Shown: positions 33,297 to 42,480 of the stretch, in pieces
Position numbering within the stretch: the stretch's first letter is position 1
Layout: every line of letters starts with the position of its first letter
NCBI GenBank assembly: GCA_030426685.1
Contig: JAUHYC010000028.1
Coordinates: 1 to 50,098, forward strand
Reading direction: 5' to 3'
Length of the DNA stretch: 50,098 bases
Source: Alphaproteobacteria bacterium
GTDB lineage: Bacteria > Pseudomonadota > Alphaproteobacteria > Rhodobacterales > Rhodobacteraceae
The notes under the pieces: model-generated
What the model was told of the DNA's origin: nothing
Seen by the model: the letters and a program-made list of their open reading frames with translations, nothing else
Database searches by the model: none
Made by a program: the position numbers and the translations under genes

Positions 33297-33553
33297 AGTG
33301 CTTCTTTCCATAGAAAAGGATCCCACCATCAAATCGTGGGATCGATCACCTGAGTCCTTGTAGAAATAAGTAAGAAAACTCAGCTTCACTATAACAGGAT
33401 AACAGAAGAAAAATTTTGCGGTTGGGGATATGGGTTTTGTTGATCGTATTCGGGAGGGTGGGACCGGTGAAAAAACAGATATGTTTTTTTGGATTTGCCG
33501 GGCGGTGTTTTTACGGCTATCGTCAGGCCGCCAGTAAAAAAGTGAGTTTTTAG

Positions 33554-35251
33554 GTGTCGAATATTCTTGGTATAAATCATTATTTCCACGATTCAAGTGC
33601 ATGTCTTGTAAGTGATGGAAAACTGGTCGCGGCCATTGAGGAAGAGCGGCTTACGTTGAGAAAACATTCCCGGGAATTCCCGGCGTTGGCAGTTGATAGA
33701 TGCTTGGATTTTGCCAGTATTGCCCCAAGGGATATTGATTACGTCGCGGTTTCAATCAATCCAACACATAACCTGGCGAAAAAAACAGCGTACGCGATGA
33801 AGAATCCCCGTCATGCGCCAGTGATATATGATCATGAAATAAATCACGCGATACGCAGGCAGAGGGAACTGAAAGCCTGGCACCGCCGATTTTTCGCCGA
33901 TGTCAAAAAACCACCTCCCATTGCATATGTCGAACATCATCTGGCGCATGTGGCGGGTAGTTTTTTTGTGTCTCCCTATGAGGAGGCGGCGCTTCTGGGG
34001 ATGGATGGTTCAGGGGAATGGGCCACCACCTGGATCGGACAGGGTCGCGGCAATGAGGTGAAATGTCTTGGCCAAAGCTATTTCCCGCATTCTTTGGGCA
34101 GTTTTTACGAGGCGGTGACCCAGTTCTGCGGTTTCAAGACGAACTACGATGAGGGCAAGACCATGGGGCTGGCCCCGTTGGGCGATCCCGAACGATTTTA
34201 TCCCGCCGTCTCAAAACTGGTCAATATTACGGAGACCGGTGAAGTCCGGCTGGACCTGAGTTATTTTAACTTTCAGTTCTTCTCCTGGAACAGACTTGCC
34301 CCTAAATTCGAGAAGGAGTTTGGCCAGAGGCGTCGGCCGGATGAGGAGTTTCAGTCCCACCACATGGATGTCGCGGCCGCCTTCCAGAGGGTTCTTGAGG
34401 ACAGTGCCCTCAAGATCTGTGACAGGCTCCACAGGGAAACGGGGATGTCAAAACTTGTCGTGGCGGGTGGCGTGGCGCTCAACAGTGTCATGAATGGCCG
34501 GATTGTGCGGGAATCTCCTTTTGACGACATCTATGTCATGCCTGCAGCTGGGGATAATGGAACATCTATCGGGGCGGCATTTTATCATCTGAACAGCAGG
34601 CTTGGAAAGCCGCGTGATTATGTTCATCTCGACCCCTTTATCGGGACGGGATATTCCAATGACGAGATCGGAAAGATGCTCGATACCGCCAAGCTGGACT
34701 ATACGGTGTCGGACAACGTGGCCCGGGACGCGGCGGAGATTTTGGCCGAGGGCAAAATTATCGGCTGGTTCCAGGGCAGGATGGAATTTGGTCCCCGCTC
34801 ACTCGGAGGGCGCAGCATCCTGGCCAACCCTGCCATCAGAAGCATGAAGGACAAGATCAATGCGGAGGTCAAATTCCGCGAGGCTTTTCGGCCTTTTGCT
34901 CCCGCGACGACCGTCGCGAGGTACCAAGAGTATTTTGACACCGAGGTCGAGGCTCCCTTCATGCTTAAGGTCTGCCAGGTGAGGCCGGAATACCAGGACA
35001 AGCTCCCGGCCATCACCCATGTGGACGGCTCGGCCAGAGTTCAGACGGTTCGTCGCGAAACGAACGCGGTTTTTTATGACCTGATCGTGGAGTTGGGAAA
35101 ACTGTCCGGCTATGAGGTTGTTTTGAATACCAGCTTTAACATTCAAGGACAGCCCATCGTGGAATCTCCCGTTGAGGCCCTGAAATGTTTCTGGTCGACA
35201 GGTCTGGACGTTCTGGTAATTGGCAATCACATCGTGAAGAAAAGGTCCTGA
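33554..35251 (+). CDS. NodU/CmcH-type carbamoyltransferase
   Basis: The 565-residue protein starts with GTG. It has the N-terminal kinase-like fold ILGINHYFHDSSACLVSDGK, the metal-binding EHHLAH at 127-132, LLGMDGSGEWATTWIG, DEGKTMGLAPLGDP and VVAGGVALNSVMNGRIV. The C-terminal YrdC-like half has WFQGRMEFGPRSLGGRSILA and FREAFRPFAPATTV. It transfers carbamoyl from carbamoyl phosphate, via carbamoyl-adenylate, to a sugar hydroxyl. A sulfotransferase follows after 25 bp in the same direction, so the two probably form a decoration operon for the cluster 2 polysaccharide. It begins 257 bp after IS debris, with AT-rich DNA upstream that likely holds its promoter. Confidence 0.92.
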   Translation: MSNILGINHYFHDSSACLVSDGKLVAAIEEERLTLRKHSREFPALAVDRCLDFASIAPRDIDYVAVSINPTHNLAKKTAYAMKNPRHAPVIYDHEINHAIRRQRELKAWHRRFFADVKKPPPIAYVEHHLAHVAGSFFVSPYEEAALLGMDGSGEWATTWIGQGRGNEVKCLGQSYFPHSLGSFYEAVTQFCGFKTNYDEGKTMGLAPLGDPERFYPAVSKLVNITETGEVRLDLSYFNFQFFSWNRLAPKFEKEFGQRRRPDEEFQSHHMDVAAAFQRVLEDSALKICDRLHRETGMSKLVVAGGVALNSVMNGRIVRESPFDDIYVMPAAGDNGTSIGAAFYHLNSRLGKPRDYVHLDPFIGTGYSNDEIGKMLDTAKLDYTVSDNVARDAAEILAEGKIIGWFQGRMEFGPRSLGGRSILANPAIRSMKDKINAEVKFREAFRPFAPATTVARYQEYFDTEVEAPFMLKVCQVRPEYQDKLPAITHVDGSARVQTVRRETNAVFYDLIVELGKLSGYEVVLNTSFNIQGQPIVESPVEALKCFWSTGLDVLVIGNHIVKKRS

Positions 35252-35276
35252 CCCCAACAGCCGAAACCCTTCCGTT

Positions 35277-36173
35277 ATGATAGATCGATCCCCGAATTTT
35301 CTTTTGATCGGCGCCGCGAGATGCGCCAGTACCTCGCTGGCGTTGGTGCTGGACCGGCATCCGGAAATTTCCGTTTCCTCCCCAAAGGAGCCGCATTTCC
35401 TGGCGATGGAGGGTCTGGGGCGCGGAATATCCGGGGAGGGGATCGGATCCTTCGCTCCTGAAAACCTCCTGACGCGTGCGCAGTGGCTTGCCTGCTTCGG
35501 AGACGGGGAAAAACCCTGTCTGGTCGACGCCTCCGCCAGCACGATGTCATATCCAGACAGGGCGGTTGCGAATATCCGCGAGCACTGTGCTGTTGGAGTG
35601 AAGCTGATCGTCATGCTGCGAAATCCTGTCGAGAGGGCGTTTTCAACTTATCAGTACTGCCTGTCGAAGGGTTGGGATGCCGGAGAGTTCGGGGAGTTTC
35701 TCGACAAAGAGCCACAGCGCATGGCGGATAACTGGCAGCATCTCTGGCTTCCGCGGTATGTGAGCCGGTATGAGGAGCGGCTACAGCCTTTTATCGACGC
35801 TTTCGGCAGGGAAAATATTCACGTGGTCATCACCGAGGAGTTTGCGGAGGATCCGCAGAGCGTTCTCGACGATCTGTTCGCTTTCATGGGGCTGGAACGC
35901 ATGGTGGTGGAAAAGGTGGAGCGCCACAATCCAAGTGGCGTGCCTCGTTCTGCCCTGATCCGTAGCCTGCAGACCGGAATTCGCAGTCAGCCATTCCTGC
36001 TTAGAGCGCTCAAGGCTTTAATTCCCGCGACACTGCGCAATCGAATTAAGCAGGGCAGTGTGGAAAAGGCGGAAATGCCGGCGCATCTCCGGGAGCGGCT
36101 GACCGGCGAATTCCGCGATACGCGGGAATGGGTCGAGCGGCTGATTGGCCGGTCCCTGCCATCCTGGGGCTGA
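35277..36173 (+). CDS. PAPS-dependent sulfotransferase
   Basis: The 298-residue protein opens with the 5'-phosphosulfate site FLLIGAARCASTSLALVLDR, then HPEISVSSPKEPHFL. The 3'-phosphate site KLIVMLRNPVERAFSTYQYC has Arg115. A distal RHNPSG-type segment (VERHNPSGVPRSAL) follows. It is a typical Sulfotransfer_1/3 enzyme of heparan-sulfotransferase type. It likely sulfates a hydroxyl of the exopolysaccharide. The length is normal and no defect is seen. A strong hairpin just after its stop ends the unit. Confidence 0.9.
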   Translation: MIDRSPNFLLIGAARCASTSLALVLDRHPEISVSSPKEPHFLAMEGLGRGISGEGIGSFAPENLLTRAQWLACFGDGEKPCLVDASASTMSYPDRAVANIREHCAVGVKLIVMLRNPVERAFSTYQYCLSKGWDAGEFGEFLDKEPQRMADNWQHLWLPRYVSRYEERLQPFIDAFGRENIHVVITEEFAEDPQSVLDDLFAFMGLERMVVEKVERHNPSGVPRSALIRSLQTGIRSQPFLLRALKALIPATLRNRIKQGSVEKAEMPAHLRERLTGEFRDTREWVERLIGRSLPSWG

Positions 36174-36196
36174 TCCTGGCAGCGGGGTAGAAATTT

Positions 36197-36228
36197 GTTG
36201 CAGGGAGACTTGGAAGTCTCCCTGCAAC
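36197..36228. terminator. Perfect hairpin between convergent genes
   Basis: GTTGCAGGGAGACTT, two G, then its exact complement: a 15-bp perfect inverted repeat. It lies between the convergent sulfotransferase and RTX genes and is preceded by AAATTT, so it can serve both strands, though a long T run is lacking. Confidence 0.75.
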
Positions 36229-36239
36229 GGGATGCCTCG

Positions 36240-37655
36240 TCAATAGACGAGGAAGTCGGCGTAATCGAGATCAAGCCTAGCCTCAAGCTGTGCGATCAGA
36301 ACCTGATCGTCCGAGCCTGTTCCGTCCGCGTCATAGAACAGCTCACCGGTCTTCCACTTGTAGATGAGGTGATCGTCGGCATCGTCGGCTCTGGCAGCGA
36401 TCTCAAAGTTATCCGTCTGAAGTGTCCCTCCATTCGCCTCAAGCGCGGTGAAGACTTTGGATTTAAGGCTGATCAGGTCGGTGTCGGCCGTGAAGTCGCG
36501 AATGGTTTTGACGTTGTCATCCGCCTCGGTTGCCGTGTTGAAGACAAAAATGTCGGCTCCGTCGCCGCCGGCGAGCGTATCATTGCCCGTCAGACCGGCG
36601 AGCCGGTCGTCGCCGCCACCGCCGCGGATGGTATCATCCCCGGAGGTGCCACGTAGCCTGTCATCGTCGGCCGTGCCCCTGATCTCCTCGTCTGCGGGCT
36701 GACCGGTATCGGTCACGACATCCGTTGAGCCGGCATTATCCGCGTCGCTGTCCGCTACCTCGTCCGTCAGGCCGTCATTGCCGGTATCAGTTTCGTCTGC
36801 CGTATCCGTAGAATCCACGCTGTCATCATGGGCGGTGATCCAGTCCGTTCGGGCCTCCTCCCAATACTTTCGGGCCTCCGCACCCTCGAGAATGGTCCAT
36901 CCTTCCCCGGGCAGGGGATAGTTTTTCGGGAGCGGATCGTCGGAGAGGTTGAGGAAATAGTTCCCCGAGGCCTCGATGGTATTTTCCCAGGCCATCTCCG
37001 TACGGTGGTCGCCGATATGGTTGACATCTTCGATGGCGAAGACGGAGTTGTATATCTTAAGGCCGGGGCTTCCCTCGAACATCTTGATGGGCGACTGATG
37101 GGTTTCCCTACCCTTGTAGAGATAGGATTCCATCCGAATCAGCAGCCCGTCGATGGTCACGACATTGCCGGAATTGTCGCCGGAATTCGCGCTGCCGAGG
37201 CTGATTCCCGAGAAAACACCATCGAAAAGGCTGTTGCTGATGGTCCCGGAGAGGCCGATATCGTTCTCGACGGCGTCATCACGAGCCTCGCTGATCCAGA
37301 CATCCCGGATTGTGAAGTTGCCGGAATCCCCGGCCAGACGGATGCCGTCCCACACCCCGGAGAGTCGCCAGTCTCCGATTGTAACGTTGCCGCTGTCGCG
37401 GACCATAACGGCTGCGGAGTTGATATAAGCGTCGGACCAGTCATCCGTGAGCGAAACTTCGCCGACAATGGTCCCTCCCAGAATGATCAGGTCCGACTGC
37501 CAGTCCGACACAAGAAACGGATACCGGTTCTGCGTGTCCCCCGTATTGGCCAGTGTCCAAATTCCATCCGATGCGTCAATGACGTCAGCGACTTCCCTGC
37601 TCAGTTTGCTCTGTTCATATCCATAATCACCTGAAATTACCAAGGTTTCAGACAT
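36240..37655 (-). CDS. Beta-helix protein with RTX repeats (type I secreted, possible polysaccharide-active)
   Basis: The 471-residue protein has no signal peptide. Residues of about 50-250 look like a right-handed beta-helix with repeating short strands (SDLIILGGTIVGEVSLTDDW, NVTIGDWRLSGVWDGIRLAG, FTIRDVWISEARDDAVENDI, GLSGTISNSLFDGVFSGISL). An Asp/Thr-rich linker follows, then calcium-binding repeats at 327-372 (GTSGDDTIRGGGGDDRLAGL, TGNDTLAGGDGADIFVF) and a serralysin-like end DFTADTDLISLKS. This is the design of type I secreted, Ca-dependent enzymes such as EPS lyases or glycanases. The activity is inferred. It is divergent from a paralog at 38132 across a 476-bp gap. Confidence 0.85.
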   Translation of the reverse strand: MSETLVISGDYGYEQSKLSREVADVIDASDGIWTLANTGDTQNRYPFLVSDWQSDLIILGGTIVGEVSLTDDWSDAYINSAAVMVRDSGNVTIGDWRLSGVWDGIRLAGDSGNFTIRDVWISEARDDAVENDIGLSGTISNSLFDGVFSGISLGSANSGDNSGNVVTIDGLLIRMESYLYKGRETHQSPIKMFEGSPGLKIYNSVFAIEDVNHIGDHRTEMAWENTIEASGNYFLNLSDDPLPKNYPLPGEGWTILEGAEARKYWEEARTDWITAHDDSVDSTDTADETDTGNDGLTDEVADSDADNAGSTDVVTDTGQPADEEIRGTADDDRLRGTSGDDTIRGGGGDDRLAGLTGNDTLAGGDGADIFVFNTATEADDNVKTIRDFTADTDLISLKSKVFTALEANGGTLQTDNFEIAARADDADDHLIYKWKTGELFYDADGTGSDDQVLIAQLEARLDLDYADFLVY

Positions 37656-38131
37656 AAGTGTACCCCCAATAACACAAAAGCTTTTAAAAGCCCGGTTACT
37701 GGATATGATCTTTCTCGGTTAATCTTATATTTATACAGATTACGTTTTTACTTGGCAATTTCATTGGTTTTACATAAACAACTAACTAGTAACTGTAATT
37801 GCCGGTATGCCGGATTTGCTGCCCATGCGTCGGACCGCGGCACCTGATGCGTCGGCGATACCGGAGACACCCCGGTTTGGGATGATGCGCATTGGCATGT
37901 TTCCGCTGGTGCTCGACAGGCGGCATCGGCGTGTTTCCGCCGACCTTCGGGGCGGGGATTTTTCGTTAATCAAACTCTGGGAGCCTGCGAAAAATTTGGT
38001 CCGCGCTCGCCTCAGGGCGGATCTCCGCCGGTTGCTTTCGCTTCCATTCCAATCCGGAGGCGACGGAAATAAAAAGGTCAACGCCCCCCCCTAACGATCC
38101 CCCCCTGACATCGCAGAAAGAAATTCGGGAA
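37656..38131. other. Divergent promoter region between the two RTX genes
   Basis: This 476-bp stretch separates the two divergent paralogs. The part nearest the minus-strand gene (37665-37795) is AT-rich with AAAAGCTTTTAAAAG and probably carries a promoter. Short overlapping frames on both strands between 37782 and 38094 look like shadows of each other, and I do not call a gene. Confidence 0.4.
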
Positions 38132-39472
38132 ATGGCAGATATGATTGCTCTGACAAAAGACTACGGACTGAAAAGTTACCAGTATAAGGATGGTAATGCC
38201 GATGGTATCGATGCATCAAAGGCATCGTGGATCGTTGCCAATACAGGAACTTCGATTAATCGCTATCCTTTTTCGGTTTATGACGTAAATTCCGGTTTTG
38301 ATATTATCGGAGGAACGGTCCAGGGGCGGGTATCCCTGACGATGGACTGGAGTGACGCTTACATCAATTCAGCCGCTGTTCTTGTGAAGGATGCTCCGAG
38401 GGTAGAGATCAGCAACTGGGAGATCGACCGGCCCTGGGACGGTATACGAATTGTTGAAAGCTCGTCCAATTTTCACGTCGACAATGTTTGGATCACGCGT
38501 TCCAGGGATGACGCCATTGAGAACGATGACGGCCTTTCCGGAACCATCAGCAACAGTCTGTTTGATGGCGTTTTTGTCGGGCTCAGTATAAAATCCAAGA
38601 GCAGTGCTGACCGTTCCGACAATATCGTTACGCTCGACAACGTGCTGATTCATTCGGAAACCTATCTCTACAACGGCAAGATGACCCATGGTCTGCCGAT
38701 CAAGCTGAATGCAAAAAGTCCGGATCTAAAGATCTATAATTCCATCATCGCCATTGAGGATGTTACCCATATAGGTGCCGGGAACATGGACATTCTATGG
38801 GACAAGATACGGGCTGGATCCGGCAACGTTTTTCTTAACCTGACGGATGACGATCTCCCCAAATACTATCCGGAGCCACCCTCGGGCTGGACCGTGCTGC
38901 ATGGCAAGGCGGCGCGGACCTACTGGGAGCAGGCCAAGGAGGAGTGGATCAGCGAGCGGGGAGACGGCTCATCATCCTCGGCCTCCACGCCGGAGCCGGG
39001 GTCCCCGGAAGCCGGGGACGGGGAGGTATTTTCCGGCACCTCCGGTAGTGACCGTCTGCTTGGCACCAAGGATGATGACGCGATGTATGGTCGTGGTGGG
39101 GCTGACCGGCTGGTGGGCCTGACCGGCAACGACACGCTTGTCGGTGGAGGCGGTGCCGACAAGTTCATCTTCAACAAGACGGCCAACGCGGACACGAATG
39201 TCAAAACCATTTCCGACTTCACGCCGGGCACCGATTACATTAGCCTGAAATCAAGCGTATTTTCCGGATTGGGCTCGGGGGGAGGAAAAATGAGGGCCGA
39301 GGCCTTCGAAATGGGTCCCCGGGCGGACGACGCCAGCGACCGCATCATTTATACTTGGAAGACCGGTGAGGTTTTCTACGATGCGGACGGAACGGGTTCG
39401 AAGGCACAAATCCTGATCGCGGAACTTGATGCCCAAATGAACCTGAACAACTCAGATTTCCTGGTCTACTGA
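38132..39472 (+). CDS. Beta-helix protein with RTX repeats, paralog
   Basis: The 446-residue protein is a clear paralog of the one at 36240 with the same order of parts. These are NRYPFSVYDVNSGFDIIGGT, VSLTMDWSDAYINSAAVLVK, WITRSRDDAIENDDGLSGTI, SNSLFDGVF, a Ser/Pro/Glu linker, then RTX repeats from about 302 (GTSGSDRLLG, GRGGADRLVGLTGNDTLVGG, GGADKFIF). The end WKTGEVFYDADGTGSKAQIL with final DFLVY is almost identical. Both N-termini lack a signal peptide, consistent with C-terminal type I secretion. The acidic DDAIEND segment is the most conserved helix part and may form a calcium or active site. No secretion ABC transporter is in the window. Confidence 0.85.
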   Translation: MADMIALTKDYGLKSYQYKDGNADGIDASKASWIVANTGTSINRYPFSVYDVNSGFDIIGGTVQGRVSLTMDWSDAYINSAAVLVKDAPRVEISNWEIDRPWDGIRIVESSSNFHVDNVWITRSRDDAIENDDGLSGTISNSLFDGVFVGLSIKSKSSADRSDNIVTLDNVLIHSETYLYNGKMTHGLPIKLNAKSPDLKIYNSIIAIEDVTHIGAGNMDILWDKIRAGSGNVFLNLTDDDLPKYYPEPPSGWTVLHGKAARTYWEQAKEEWISERGDGSSSSASTPEPGSPEAGDGEVFSGTSGSDRLLGTKDDDAMYGRGGADRLVGLTGNDTLVGGGGADKFIFNKTANADTNVKTISDFTPGTDYISLKSSVFSGLGSGGGKMRAEAFEMGPRADDASDRIIYTWKTGEVFYDADGTGSKAQILIAELDAQMNLNNSDFLVY

Positions 39473-39864
39473 CCCCACGGTTTTGGTAATCGGGTCCGCA
39501 TGAAGCCGGACTCTCTGGCCGGATTTTCCATGGTTCCCATGGGGTGCCCGGCTCCCTTTCACCGCTCTATGGCAGATGGCCTTCGCGTTTTAGACCGTGC
39601 ATGTTCGTCTTGGTTTTGCCATCTTCCGTTTTTTCGGCACGTTCGCCTCCTTGCTAACAGGCCTCGGAACCCGCGCCTTGGAAACCGATAATTCCGTCAC
39701 CGGAAGCTGCCGTGCGATTGTTAGGATCAATGCCCGTCGCTCCGCGGATAAAGCCGGGTTAGATCAAATCAAAAAACTTGACTTGGAAATTTCTTTTTCT
39801 GGGGCCAATAATGCGCCTCTCCGAAAAAGCGGAACGGAGGCCAGGTAAAGGAAGCCACGATTAT
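39473..39864. other. Leader region before the export operon; no clear gene
   Basis: I see no convincing gene in these 390 bases; short frames (for example 39597-39848) have no recognisable content. It precedes the wza-like gene and probably contains the promoter and leader of the main cluster 2 operon. Short inverted repeats such as GCCGGACTCTCTGGCCGG occur near 39507. Confidence 0.35.
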
Positions 39865-41064
39865 ATGGTAATAGGTATGTTTTTTCGCGTTTTGCGTTTG
39901 CTGTGTATTGTTTTGATTACGGTCTGCATGTTGCCTTCCAGTGGCCGGGCGGCGGATTACCGGCTGCAGCCCGGTGATGTGCTCTCCCTGATGATAGTCG
40001 GGATCCCGGAGCTTGACCAGGAGATCCGGATCGAGACCGATGGAACGGCCTGGTTTCCGCTTATTGGCGGCGTGGGGGCATCTGACATCTCCCTGGAGGA
40101 GCTGCGCGGGCTGGTGTCCTCCGCCTATGCGGAAATCAGTATTCCTTTTGCAGGCGAATCCGGCGCACTACCCCAGCTGATCCAGCCTGATCAGGTGCAT
40201 GTGGCCGTGGCTACTTATCTTCCGGTCTACGTGTTCGGGGATATGCTCCAGGCGCGGGCGCTGGACTTCCGGCCAGGTCTTACGGTGCTCCAGGCCCTGA
40301 CGTTTTCCGGTGCGGGTGGCTTGGAGGAGAGTCAGGAGTTTGAGGTGCGCCAGCGTCTGCAGGCGGTGCTGGTGGATTTGGCGACCGTCAATGCACGGAT
40401 CTGGAACCTCAAATCCACTCTTGGCACTGCCACCGAAGAGGACTACGCCCGCATTTTTGTTGGTCCCGATGACAGCATTCGCGAGATTGCTGCGGCCGAA
40501 AAAGCCTCCATTGAGGCAGCGGCCGAGGAACGCGACCGGGAACTTCGTCTGGTGGCGGAGGACATAAGGTTGGCGGAACAGCGGCTTGAGTCGCTTTTGC
40601 GGCAGCGAGAAGTTGAGCGCGAGTCTGAGGAACTGGACCGTGAGCAGGGCTCAAACATGCGACTGGCTTCCTCCGCGCAGCTTGCCGAGCTGCGCCGTGC
40701 CGAGTTGGCCAGTGCGAGTCGGGTGCTTCAGATAGAAACCGCTATCGAGGAGGTGCGCTCCGAACTGGCCACCCAGAAGGCACGCGCTGAGATTCTTGAG
40801 CAGGGAGAACTGTCGGACGTGTGGTCTGAACTTGCGGAAAGGATCAATGAAGCGAGCAGCCTGCGGGCTGAGGCTGCCATCTTGCGGTCGACAGCGGTGA
40901 CAGGTCCAGGCGGGGCGGACACGACGGTTGTCGTGACACGTCGGGGGGAGATATTGTCTCCACCGCAGGAGGGGGTGGCCAGCATGCTTCTGGAACCAGG
41001 GGATGTCATTAGTGTGGCACTGTCCCGGAACACAGCTGACCCCCAAAGATCGGCTGCCGAATGA
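39865..41064 (+). CDS. Wza-like polysaccharide export protein
   Basis: The 399-residue protein has a signal peptide-like start (MVIGMFFRVLRLLCIVLITV, cleavage near GRAAD). A Poly_export domain follows (YRLQPGDVLSLMIVGIPELD, IRIETDGTAWFPLIGGVGAS, EISIPFAG), then a SLBB-like part VAVATYLPVYVFGDM and GLTVLQALTFSGAGGLEE. A long coiled-coil of about residues 175-345 is rich in Glu/Arg (ERDRELRLVAEDIRLAEQRL), as in ExoF-type proteins. ATG 39865 is preceded by AGGTAAAGGAAG. It lacks an obvious lipobox Cys. It should form the periplasmic/outer-membrane channel for export, together with the Wzz-like protein next door. Confidence 0.85.
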   Translation: MVIGMFFRVLRLLCIVLITVCMLPSSGRAADYRLQPGDVLSLMIVGIPELDQEIRIETDGTAWFPLIGGVGASDISLEELRGLVSSAYAEISIPFAGESGALPQLIQPDQVHVAVATYLPVYVFGDMLQARALDFRPGLTVLQALTFSGAGGLEESQEFEVRQRLQAVLVDLATVNARIWNLKSTLGTATEEDYARIFVGPDDSIREIAAAEKASIEAAAEERDRELRLVAEDIRLAEQRLESLLRQREVERESEELDREQGSNMRLASSAQLAELRRAELASASRVLQIETAIEEVRSELATQKARAEILEQGELSDVWSELAERINEASSLRAEAAILRSTAVTGPGGADTTVVVTRRGEILSPPQEGVASMLLEPGDVISVALSRNTADPQRSAAE

Positions 41065-41095
41065 AGCGTATTAATTGGTATCGGGTAAGGTATTT

Positions 41096-42475
41096 ATGGG
41101 TAATTCTCAGGATGAATTTTTGAATTCCGGATGGCGGGGCGATTCAGTCACGGGATATGTTTTCGGGATTATGCGCCGACAGTTCTGGGTGCTTTCCCTG
41201 CTGCCCCTCGTGGCCGTGGGACTGGGGTTTGTTTTCATTATCGTAACCGAGCCGCTCTATACTGCGACCGCCGCGATAGATATCCAGATTGACGAAAACC
41301 GGGGTACCGAAACCGTCTCTCAGCTCAGCACCCATATCGCGCGTATCCAGTCCGACCAGATCACCATGCGGGTGATCGGGGACCTGGACCTTGACACGGT
41401 TTTTGAAAGTCGTGTCGGCCGGCTGCGAAGTGGCATCCGCCAGCTGCGCCAGAAACTCGGTTTTGAGGATAACGTGGATGTTTCCGATCCGGAGAGTCAG
41501 GCCATCCTGATCACGAACGTGCTCTCGGGTCTGTCTGTTGGCCAATTAGGCGACACCTCGATCATCACGGTGTCCTATACCAGCCCGTCGCGTTCCCAGG
41601 CCGTTGCCATTGCCAATGCCTGGGCCAATGCCTATGTCGACCTGATCGCGGCGCGGGAGGAACGGATCGCCGCGCGCCGTGTGGAAATCCTGCATACCCG
41701 TACGGATGAGGTCAGCCGGAAACTGGCCGCTGCCTCGCAATCCGCCCAGGATCTTCTGGCACGGAGCGGCTTCAACGTCATCCATTCACAGGAGCTCGAA
41801 AACCGCGCGGAGGTCTTCCGTGACAGGCTGTCCAGCATCAGTTCTGATGAGACGGCGGTGACCGCCCGGCTCCGAATGTTTTCCGTGGAAAATGCCAGCA
41901 CCTCACGCACGGTCGCGTCGCTGATTTCCGACGATGCCGCCGAAACCCGCGTTCAGTTGGCCCAGGCACAGAGCCAACTCGATCAGCTGCGTTCCCGGTA
42001 TGGTGAGTCCGGTGCCTCCCTCCGTCAGACGGAGAATGCCATCGCGACGCTGCACCAGACCCTTGATCTCGCTCTTGAGCGTGCGCGCGAGGAGCAGGAG
42101 CTCGAACTTGCCGTTCTTGCGGCTCAGAGAGAGGGCATTATTGGCGAGCTGGATCGGATTCTCGGCTACAGCCGGGGAGGGGACTGGTTCAATCTGCGCA
42201 AGGCCGAGCAGGACGTGGAGATCTACCAGGACATCTACCAGTCCTACCTCAACCAGCTTGAGAACTTTTTGCAGGACGATGTCGTGGTGCCCGTCAGTCT
42301 GGCAACTGAGGCCCGCGCCTCCGCCGCGCCGAGCTTCCCGAATTACACGGTCATTCTTGTGCTTGCGGCCGTGACCGGCATCGTTGCCGCGGTGATGCTG
42401 GCCTTTATCCGTGAGTGGATGCGGGCACAGGCGGTGAACGGGCGCGCCTCCGCCCGTCCGCTGACGGGAGGCTGA
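41096..42475 (+). CDS. Wzz/ExoP-like chain-length protein without kinase domain
   Basis: The 459-residue protein has a first membrane segment at about 30-52 (WVLSLLPLVAVGLGFVFIIV) and a periplasmic Wzz domain (EPLYTATAAIDIQIDENRGT). A long coiled-coil lies at about 190-390, and a second membrane segment sits near 417-438 (YTVILVLAAVTGIVAAVMLA). It ends in a short basic tail with no Walker motifs, so the cytoplasmic tyrosine kinase of Wzc is absent. ATG 41096 has GGGTAAGG just upstream; a TTG at 41075 is less likely. It is probably the co-polymerase that sets chain length for the polymerase encoded next. Confidence 0.85.
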   Translation: MGNSQDEFLNSGWRGDSVTGYVFGIMRRQFWVLSLLPLVAVGLGFVFIIVTEPLYTATAAIDIQIDENRGTETVSQLSTHIARIQSDQITMRVIGDLDLDTVFESRVGRLRSGIRQLRQKLGFEDNVDVSDPESQAILITNVLSGLSVGQLGDTSIITVSYTSPSRSQAVAIANAWANAYVDLIAAREERIAARRVEILHTRTDEVSRKLAAASQSAQDLLARSGFNVIHSQELENRAEVFRDRLSSISSDETAVTARLRMFSVENASTSRTVASLISDDAAETRVQLAQAQSQLDQLRSRYGESGASLRQTENAIATLHQTLDLALERAREEQELELAVLAAQREGIIGELDRILGYSRGGDWFNLRKAEQDVEIYQDIYQSYLNQLENFLQDDVVVPVSLATEARASAAPSFPNYTVILVLAAVTGIVAAVMLAFIREWMRAQAVNGRASARPLTGG

Positions 42476-42480
42476 TCACC

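Noticed and set aside
37782..38094. Overlapping plus and minus frames of about 95 codons
   Set aside because: They mirror each other, have no ribosome site or recognisable content, and lie in the divergent promoter gap.
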